A stretch of DNA of 11,957 nt from Dehalococcoidia bacterium (GTDB lineage: Bacteria; Chloroflexota; Dehalococcoidia; JACVQG01; JAHKAY01): the NCBI GenBank assembly GCA_030744635.1, contig JASLQE010000244.1, positions 1-11,957 on the forward strand, read 5' to 3'. The position numbers were made by a program, and so were the translations under genes. Positions 1-4,229 of the stretch are shown in pieces. Numbering within the stretch: position 1 is the first letter of the stretch; every line of letters starts with the position of its first letter. The notes beneath the pieces were generated by a model. The model was not told the origin of the DNA and ran no database searches. It saw only the letters and a program-made list of their open reading frames with translations.

Positions 1-47
1 TGGGGGCTTCGCCCCCTTTTGTGGGGGTGTGGGGAACACCCCCACAG
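1..47. repeat. Two-hairpin GC-rich repeat element (edge copy)
   Basis: Two adjacent perfect inverted repeats. The first pairs GGGGGC (2-7) with GCCCCC (11-16) around a TTC loop and is followed by TTTT (17-20), so on the + strand it also looks like an intrinsic terminator for a gene left of the window. The second pairs TGTGGGGGTGT (20-30) with ACACCCCCACA (36-46). The reverse complement of the whole unit resembles 2662-2709 in order and base content, so this is probably a dispersed intergenic repeat that can double as a terminator. Confidence 0.6.
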
Positions 48-91
48 ACATATAACCGGGCGGGAGAGTGGGAAAAAGGGTTTGCTAAACG

Positions 92-137
92 ACCTCTACT
101 CTTAGAGGTTGGCTTTTAGGGGTAGTCAACGATAGTT
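92..137 (+). promoter_or_regulatory. Hairpin overlapping a weak possible promoter for the 164-430 gene
   Basis: ACCTCTA (92-98) and TAGAGGT (103-109) form a perfect 7-bp inverted repeat with a 4-nt loop. The hexamer TTGGCT (109-114, 4/6 to the -35 consensus) overlaps its right arm, and GATAGT (131-136, 4/6 to TATAAT) lies 16 bp downstream. The palindrome could be an operator on this promoter, or a weak terminator since a T-rich stretch follows. The promoter match is modest. Confidence 0.25.
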
Positions 138-163
138 GAAAATAATCTTAAGGAGGACACATT

Positions 164-430
164 ATGGCAGACCAGTTGGGCCACAAGGTCACAGGCACCT
201 TCATCGGCCTCAAGGGGGATTGCGGGCACGGACACAAGGCGGGCGACACCATTGAGCTTAGCGTGCACAACACCAGCGGACTGTGCGGCATGTTCTACCA
301 TGCCATATTTCCCTATGTCAATATGCTTCAGTTCGGGGGCAAGTGGCCGGATAGCTGGGGAGGGTCCACGGTAGAACTGGACTGCCCGGACAAGTGGAAC
401 TGCCTATCCATCCGGCTGCAGCCGGAATAG
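164..430 (+). CDS. TIGR04076 family protein
   Basis: An 88-residue protein of unknown function that matches the TIGR04076 family as I know it: a small single domain with a GHK-x-GD segment (residues 24-29, GHKAGD), then the GLCG segment (39-42), the HAIFPYV segment (47-53), an FGG (57-59), and a late cysteine followed by Pro-Asp (CPD, near residue 75). The conserved Cys and His residues suggest metal binding or redox chemistry, but no activity is established. The length is normal for the family. The ATG start is well supported by AGGAGG at 151-156, 7 nt upstream. It is a monocistronic gene that converges on the SWIM gene, with only 13 nt between the two stop codons and no clear terminator hairpin in the gap. 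Confidence 0.82.
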   Translation: MADQLGHKVTGTFIGLKGDCGHGHKAGDTIELSVHNTSGLCGMFYHAIFPYVNMLQFGGKWPDSWGGSTVELDCPDKWNCLSIRLQPE

Positions 431-443
431 ACGGCGCAGGCCC

Positions 444-689
444 TTAGCGTAAGGTGGGGAGGGCGAGAAGCATTCCGGCCAGCACCCTCTCCATCGCCAT
501 AGTGTGGCTGCACACCTCCCGGTCCGAAAAGAAGGAACAACTACATTGCCACTGGCCCTCGTTGAAGGACACCCGGTGCTGGTTGTTCTCCCCCCGGAAC
601 CGGATGGTGAAGCTGGAGAAGCTGATGCGGTCAGGCTCCCCGGCGTAGCGCCGGGCTTTCTCAATCTTGCCAATCAGGCTGGACTGCAT
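444..689 (-). CDS. Mini SWIM-type zinc finger protein
   Basis: An 81-residue protein whose only recognisable element is a SWIM zinc-finger signature: Cys49-x-Cys51-x8-Cys60-x-His62, the CxCxnCxH pattern. Upstream of it are short segments that look like the small beta hairpin usually leading into SWIM fingers (residues 22-48, ending in GQWQC). SWIM fingers usually sit inside larger proteins such as SWI2/SNF2 helicases, transposases or MEKK-type proteins, where they bind DNA or protein. Here the finger is nearly the whole protein. The helix after the His (residues 63-72) completes the finger. The ATG at 689 is the only plausible start. It has no Shine-Dalgarno, and the -10 box lies just 10 nt upstream, so the mRNA is probably leaderless. 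It is transcribed divergently from the Fe-S gene at 839. Role unknown. Confidence 0.72.
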   Translation of the reverse strand: MQSSLIGKIEKARRYAGEPDRISFSSFTIRFRGENNQHRVSFNEGQWQCSCSFFSDREVCSHTMAMERVLAGMLLALPTLR

Positions 690-699
690 GTCTACAACT

Positions 700-728
700 A
701 TTGTATGTCCGCTGGCTCAGGGGGTCAA
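700..728 (-). promoter_or_regulatory. Sigma-70-like promoter for the SWIM gene
   Basis: Read on the minus strand: TTGACC (728-723, 5/6 to consensus), a 17-bp spacer, then TACAAT (705-700, 5/6). The expected start site is near 693, leaving about four untranslated bases before the ATG at 689, so the transcript is leaderless or nearly so. Its -35 box lies 32 bp from the -35 box of the opposing promoter at 761-789. Confidence 0.65.
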
Positions 729-760
729 GGGCAAAAGAGACGGGCAAGTAATGGACTGCC

Positions 761-789
761 TTGACCGGCAGGGCCTTTGGGAATATCAT
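761..789 (+). promoter_or_regulatory. Sigma-70-like promoter for the HdrBC-like Fe-S gene
   Basis: TTGACC (761-766), a 17-bp spacer, then TATCAT (784-789, 5/6 to TATAAT). Predicted start near 796 gives a leader of about 43 nt to the ATG at 839. The in-frame TTG at 761 that would lengthen the downstream protein is part of the -35 box, which argues against that earlier start. Confidence 0.65.
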
Positions 790-838
790 CCCATTCATCA
801 GCGGCCAAAAATCAGGTTATAGGGTTAAGGAGACACCA

Positions 839-2161
839 ATGGAGGCAGGAAAGTCCAGGCAGTACCCATCCATGGCGGAGGAGTATGCCGCCGAAAAGGC
901 CAGGCTTGTTGCTGGCTGCAACTTCTGCGGTGATTGCCTGGAAGTGTGCCCGGTATTCCCCTACCGGTCTGACCAGAAACAGGGCACCGTGGAGGTCCAG
1001 GAGGAGATAGTCAGGGTGCTGGAAGGCCACGAGGGGGCGGATGTTGCCAAGGAGCAGGCTTTCTCCTGTTCCAGTTGCGGCATGTGTATCGGTTCCTGTC
1101 CTCAGGGCCTTAACCCGTTTCGGCTACGGGAAATCCTCAAATCCGAGCTGGTGGGGTGTGGCTATCACCCCCCCTCAGCCATCGCCCAACCCAGGATTGG
1201 GGACAAGGCCTATGACCTGGGGCAGGTCATAGGCTCCCTACAGATAAAGCCCTCCCAGGTGCGTTGGCTCACCGGGGTTCCACCCAACCCACAGCCTCGT
1301 GATACAGTGATATTCCTGGGCTGCAATGTCCTCCAGATGCCCGACAAGGTGCTGGCCTTGCTGGACCTACTGGACTCCACCGGCCTGGACTACGCGGCCC
1401 TGGCAGGAGGTGACATATGCTGCGGGTCCAAGTTCCTGCAACGGGGTGAGCTGGCGAAGACGGAGAAGGCCGCCGGTGACTATATCCGGGCGCTGGCCTC
1501 CTTCCAGCCCAAGAGGGTGGCCTTCTGGTGCGGCACCTGCGACCACCTCACCCGGCACGAGTTCCCCAAATACACCGATATACCCTTTGAAGCCCTCCAT
1601 GTCTCCAGGCTCCTGGTGGAGCTGCTGCCCCGACTCAAGCTCAACACGCCAGTGGAGGCTACGGTCACCTATCAGGACCCCTGTAACCTGGGGCGTAAGG
1701 ACGGGGAGTATGAATCGGTGCGGACGCTGCTTCGGGCTATCCCAGGCCTGAACCTAGTGGAGATGGCCCACAACCGGGAGAATGCCCTGTGCTGTGGCGG
1801 CGCCGCCCAGCGCTACTACCCACATATAGCCGGCGCCATGCGGCGCAAGGCCCTGGACGAGGCACAGGATACCGGCGCTCAAGTGATGGCCAACGCCTGT
1901 CAGGGATGCCACCGCTTCATCAGTGTGATAGGGGAAGATTACCCCTTCCAGATAAAGAGCTACATTACCCTCCTGGCCGAGGCCGCAGGCCACAGCTATG
2001 AGGATGGCTTGCAACGCTACCTGAAGCTGGGCAGTCTGGACGCTATCCTGGAGGAGGCAAGGGGGTTCGTGGAGGCCGGCCCCTATTCGGAGGATGAGTA
2101 CCGCCACCTCCTGCCCCTCTACTTCGGCCCCAGCTTCGCCCGCTCCGCCGCCGGAGGTTAA
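839..2161 (+). CDS. HdrBC-like (Fe-S)-binding oxidoreductase with two CCG domains
   Basis: A 440-residue soluble electron-transfer protein that joins an HdrC-like ferredoxin module to an HdrB-like module, the layout of GlpC, GlcF, LutA and HdrD. Two [4Fe-4S] motifs are visible: Cys27/30/33/37 and Cys77/80/83/87, each CxxCxxCxxxC with Pro after the last Cys. Two cysteine-rich CCG domains follow: Cys162, Cys194-Cys195-Gly, Cys231/Cys234, and Cys282, Cys318-Cys319-Gly, Cys354/Cys357. Both CCG sets are complete, so both could hold the unusual clusters known from HdrB. No membrane segment or flavin domain is seen, so a flavoprotein dehydrogenase or Hdr/Etf-type partner is expected elsewhere. Start chosen at ATG 839 because AAGGAGA (827-833) sits 5 nt upstream and the promoter lies between it and the earlier TTG. 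The substrate cannot be assigned. Confidence 0.85.
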   Translation: MEAGKSRQYPSMAEEYAAEKARLVAGCNFCGDCLEVCPVFPYRSDQKQGTVEVQEEIVRVLEGHEGADVAKEQAFSCSSCGMCIGSCPQGLNPFRLREILKSELVGCGYHPPSAIAQPRIGDKAYDLGQVIGSLQIKPSQVRWLTGVPPNPQPRDTVIFLGCNVLQMPDKVLALLDLLDSTGLDYAALAGGDICCGSKFLQRGELAKTEKAAGDYIRALASFQPKRVAFWCGTCDHLTRHEFPKYTDIPFEALHVSRLLVELLPRLKLNTPVEATVTYQDPCNLGRKDGEYESVRTLLRAIPGLNLVEMAHNRENALCCGGAAQRYYPHIAGAMRRKALDEAQDTGAQVMANACQGCHRFISVIGEDYPFQIKSYITLLAEAAGHSYEDGLQRYLKLGSLDAILEEARGFVEAGPYSEDEYRHLLPLYFGPSFARSAAGG

Positions 2162-2172
2162 CCGTGGAGTAA

Positions 2173-2280
2173 GGGGATAGGGCTGATGCCGTTTGCCAGG
2201 AAAACCGCTGCCTCGGACAAAAGGCTGATCCCCCTATCAACCTTTTGTCTTCCCTGAAATCAGCCACCTTACTGATTACA
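2173..2280 (+). other. Structured intergenic RNA candidate with competing pairings
   Basis: The 224-bp gap between the Fe-S gene and the pspC remnant is rich in pairing elements. GACAAAAGG (2216-2224) pairs perfectly with CCTTTTGTC (2241-2249). Inside its loop TGAT (2226-2229) can pair with ATCA (2236-2239). GATAGGG (2176-2182) is complementary to CCCTATC (2232-2238). GGCTGAT occurs twice (2181-2187, 2223-2229) and either copy can pair with ATCAGCC (2259-2265). AATCAG (2258-2263) pairs with CTGATT (2272-2277). Several of these are mutually exclusive, as in a switch. No U-tract follows the 9-bp stem, so it is not a classic terminator. The rest of the gap up to the Shine-Dalgarno of pspC shows nothing else I can support. 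Confidence 0.4.
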
Positions 2281-2385
2281 GGCCGACATCAAGGGCGTAG
2301 CCTTGGAAGTGACGGACTCATGGTGAGCTGTGGTGAAAAGTCCCGGCCGCCGTCAGTCCATGCCGAATACAGAGGGAGGGTGAAC

Positions 2386-2585
2386 ATGACCAGAAAACTA
2401 TATCGCAGCACCACCAACCGGAAGATATGGGGGGTATGTGGGGGACTGGGTGACTACTCGATATCGACCCCGTGCTGGTAAGGATAATCTTTGTGGCCCT
2501 GGCCCTTGCCGAGGGTTTGAGTATCGTGGTGTATATCCTTCTCGCTATCTTTGTTCCCAAGGGCAAAGCCACCATCCCACAGTAG
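2386..2585 (+). pseudogene. pspC: PspC-domain protein, broken by a one-base deletion
   Basis: ATG 2386 follows a purine-rich ribosome site (2371-2380) and opens a clear PspC-domain N-terminus: basic LYRS/TNRKI lead-in, then GVCGGLGDY at residues 16-24. After Tyr24 the frame fails and stops at 2479-2481, giving 31 residues. In the next frame the domain continues at once from 2460 with the expected DIDP-x-LVR segment and a hydrophobic membrane helix, ending near PKG and stopping at 2583-2585. Two bases (2458-2459) stand where a Phe codon TTC is expected, so one T appears lost. Restored, the product would be 66 residues, normal for a stand-alone PspC protein, a small membrane protein linked to envelope stress. 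A sequencing or assembly error at this spot is equally possible. Confidence 0.75.
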
Positions 2586-2661
2586 CCCTGCCCAACCCGC
2601 CTCAAAGCGGCGTCCACCAGGCATTTTCTTTCTTCCCACCCGCCCGCCCCGGGACATTTTA

Positions 2662-2709
2662 TCTGGGGGACACCCCCAGACCCCCACCAAGGGGGCTGAG
2701 TCCCCTTGG
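2662..2709. repeat. Two-hairpin GC-rich repeat element (second copy, inverted)
   Basis: TCTGGGGG (2662-2669) pairs with CCCCCAGA (2673-2680) around ACA, and CCAAGGGG (2687-2694) pairs with CCCCTTGG (2702-2709) around 7 nt. Read on the opposite strand the order and spacing match the element at 1-47. It lies between the pspC remnant and the end of the ferredoxin gene, two genes that converge here, so it may serve as a two-way terminator, though no T-run follows either stem. Confidence 0.6.
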
Positions 2710-2715
2710 AACCCC

Positions 2716-2739
2716 AGGGGCGGGGCAAGCCCTGCCCCT
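2716..2739. repeat. 11-bp GC-rich inverted repeat
   Basis: AGGGGCGGGGC (2716-2726) and GCCCTGCCCCT (2729-2739) form a near-perfect 11-bp stem with one G-T pair and almost no loop, starting 6 nt after the preceding hairpin. It is one member of a hairpin cluster filling 2662-2776. Confidence 0.55.
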
Positions 2740-2757
2740 ACATGGATACGCTGTCGA

Positions 2758-2776
2758 TCCCCCGGGGTCCGGGGGA
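2758..2776. repeat. 8-bp GC-rich hairpin
   Basis: TCCCCCGG (2758-2765) and CCGGGGGA (2769-2776) pair perfectly around a 3-nt loop. This is the last of four tandem hairpins in the 238-bp gap 2586-2823, which otherwise contains nothing I can call a gene. On the minus strand it is the first hairpin met after the ferredoxin stop codon at 2824, about 47 nt away. Confidence 0.55.
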
Positions 2777-2823
2777 GGAGCACCCGAATATATCTACCGG
2801 GCTGGTGGGCGGTTGGGAAGAAC

Positions 2824-3234
2824 CTATGGGGCGGGGCGGAGGGCGCCCCGGTGGCAGAAGGGCAGGCAGGCAGGCTCACCGCCGCAGCGGTCGCACACCA
2901 GTAGCTCACTCAGGGCTTCGCTCCACCGTATGGCGTTATGGGGGCAGGCCTCCACGCAGGCCAGGCAGGCATTACATAGCCCCGCATCCACCCGGATGAC
3001 GCCGGTGTCCGGGTCCTGGCTCAGGGCCTCCAAGGGGCAGGCCAGGACACAATCGGGGTCGTCGCATAGCTGGCAGATGTGGGGCTGGTAGAGGGAGCTA
3101 TCCCAGTCCTCGGCAATCCACACCCGTGCCCCCTCGGGGTTCACCGCGTCCCGATGAAACAGGGAGCACGCCACCTCGCACAGCCGGCACCCGGTGCAGA
3201 GAGGTGCGTTAGTTTGGAGTTCTATTCTATTCAC
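2824..3234 (-). CDS. Poly-[4Fe-4S] ferredoxin, probable AOR electron-transfer subunit
   Basis: A 136-residue protein with 16 cysteines in four groups: 13/16/19/23, 54/57/62/66, 87/90/93/97 and 114/117/123/127, enough for four [4Fe-4S] clusters. The layout is that of HycB/HybA/CooF-type electron-transfer subunits and of the AorA subunit of aromatic AOR complexes. No signal peptide, so it acts in the cytoplasm. It lies on the same strand as the AOR gene but is separated from it by the toxin-antitoxin-like pair. Start chosen at GTG 3234, with AGGA 9 nt upstream and an N-terminus running quickly into the first cluster as usual. A TTG at 3255 overlaps the toxin stop as TTGA and would add seven residues. 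Serving as redox partner of the AOR is inferred from context. The C-terminus is short, ending soon after the last Cys. Confidence 0.82.
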   Translation of the reverse strand: MNRIELQTNAPLCTGCRLCEVACSLFHRDAVNPEGARVWIAEDWDSSLYQPHICQLCDDPDCVLACPLEALSQDPDTGVIRVDAGLCNACLACVEACPHNAIRWSEALSELLVCDRCGGEPACLPFCHRGALRPAP

Positions 3235-3251
3235 AGCTATAATTCCTGCTC

Positions 3252-3512
3252 TCAAAGACCCCTATAAACACTATTTCGGTGACCTACCATTATGACCAAC
3301 ACCTTGTAGGCCTCCACCCTATAGACGATTCGCCAATCGCCAACCCTCAACCGGTAAGTTTTCTGGTAAGTCCGTAGAGGCTTGATATTGGGTCCGCTGA
3401 CAGGGTTTTGTTCCAGAGCGGAACATTTAACTATTACCCGGCGCCTGACCTGTGGGTCAAGCCCGTCCAAATCTCTCTGAGCACTGGAACCAAACTCAAC
3501 TGTGTAGCCCAA
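3252..3512 (-). CDS. RelE/ParE-family toxin
   Basis: An 86-residue protein with the fold signature of the RelE/ParE superfamily: Y-x-V-x-F at residues 3-7, an A-x-x-DL helix (11-15), LD-x-x-x-x-x-x-I to residue 27, N-P near 36-37, KPL (44-46), then the YRLRVGDWRIVYR core (53-65) and a final hydrophobic strand ending VGHRNSVYR. Basic and aromatic residues typical of the RelE-type mRNA interferase surface (Arg54, Arg56, Arg61, Tyr64, Arg79, Tyr83) are present. RelE and ParE members cannot be told apart from sequence alone, so the target may be ribosome-bound mRNA or gyrase. The start is a TTG at 3512 inside the upstream gene (17-nt overlap), with AAGGAAA immediately upstream, which suggests translational coupling. 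The stop touches the next gene. Confidence 0.85.
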   Translation of the reverse strand: MGYTVEFGSSAQRDLDGLDPQVRRRVIVKCSALEQNPVSGPNIKPLRTYQKTYRLRVGDWRIVYRVEAYKVLVIMVGHRNSVYRGL

Positions 3513-4167
3513 TTTCCTTCTTGAGTTGGTCCAAGCTCACGGTTTCAGTAACGGCCCCCAGGCGCTTCCTCAGCTCCCAGCTGTGGGCCAAGAAAATGTC
3601 CTCTACCTCAAGCATATATCCGTCAGCGGCCCGGCACAGCAGCTTAATAGCCCGGGAGTCCCATTGCTTGATTTCCCCGCCGAGCAACAGGGTAATCGTG
3701 GACACACACAGGTCAGCTCGGCCCAGTGGAAAGCTGCACTCCATCAACAAGTCTAAGCGGCGCTGCTGTTCAGTGCTCGTCCCGTTTACAGTAGCCAGGA
3801 CTAATTCCTTTAAGCTCCCCAGTACACCTGTGAGAAGCTCTTTCTCTTTCCGGCCCAACACCTTATCGTCTCCCTTTACCAGGGTTAGCACTTCCGACAG
3901 AGCTTCCAGTACGAGGAAGGGGACATCTTCCTCCGACAATTCTGCTGCAATGGGTTCCCAGAGATTTGATTTCCAGTGTAGATACTCGTCCCACAACGCG
4001 CGCAGTTCCCGGTCCAATTGTCTACGGGTAGTGACCAGTGTCAGGGGTGCGAGCACCTTGGCCATGTGGCCAATCACTTTAGCCAATTGCTCATCCAGTG
4101 CATGGGTACGCTTCACCCCCTTGGGGGGCGAGTCCACCACTGGCTTGAGTACGCTGGGAATTACCAT
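3496..4167 (-). CDS. Unknown helical protein, candidate non-canonical antitoxin
   Basis: A protein of about 223 residues I do not recognise. It looks all-alpha, rich in Leu, Glu and Lys, with no membrane helix, no metal motif, and no obvious helix-turn-helix or ribbon-helix-helix at the N-terminus. Its last 15 residues (VSLDQLKKEIGL plus three) resemble the C-terminal toxin-binding tail of RelB/Phd-type antitoxins, and its 3' end overlaps the toxin gene by 17 nt, the usual antitoxin-toxin order. It is two to three times longer than a normal RelE antitoxin. Start chosen at ATG 4167, with a GGTGGGG site 8 nt upstream. ATG 4200 is in frame but falls about where transcription from the TATAAT box would begin. 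By eye the pair is less GC-rich than the AOR gene next to it, hinting at separate acquisition. The antitoxin role is inference. Confidence 0.65.
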   Translation of the reverse strand: MVIPSVLKPVVDSPPKGVKRTHALDEQLAKVIGHMAKVLAPLTLVTTRRQLDRELRALWDEYLHWKSNLWEPIAAELSEEDVPFLVLEALSEVLTLVKGDDKVLGRKEKELLTGVLGSLKELVLATVNGTSTEQQRRLDLLMECSFPLGRADLCVSTITLLLGGEIKQWDSRAIKLLCRAADGYMLEVEDIFLAHSWELRKRLGAVTETVSLDQLKKEIGLHS

Positions 4168-4200
4168 AATCATTTCCCCACCCATCTTAGCACATACCAT

Positions 4201-4229
4201 ATTATAGCTGCCCGCTCATTCTATCCCCA
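4201..4229 (-). promoter_or_regulatory. Internal promoter for the toxin-antitoxin-like pair
   Basis: Minus strand: a perfect TATAAT (4206-4201), preceded after 17 bp by a poor -35 match TGGGGA (4229-4224, 3/6). It overlaps the last codons of the AOR gene and would start transcription near 4194, giving a short leader to ATG 4167. Own-promoter control fits a toxin-antitoxin cassette dropped into an operon. Confidence 0.45.

Noticed and set aside
761..838. An earlier in-frame TTG start adding 26 residues to the HdrBC-like protein
   Set aside because: The TTG is part of the -35 box TTGACC, the added residues do not look like the family, and ATG 839 has a proper AAGGAGA site.
2438..3091. Open frame of 217 codons on the plus strand across the pspC remnant, hairpins and ferredoxin
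   Set aside because: It includes only an out-of-frame slice of pspC, reads through hairpins and runs antisense to a convincing ferredoxin; the protein is Pro/Arg/Ser-rich.
3452..4207. Open frame of 251 codons on the plus strand across the toxin-antitoxin-like pair
   Set aside because: Antisense to the overlapping pair; its composition is Ser/Arg-rich and low in complexity with no domain. The RelE match and gene overlap favour the minus strand.
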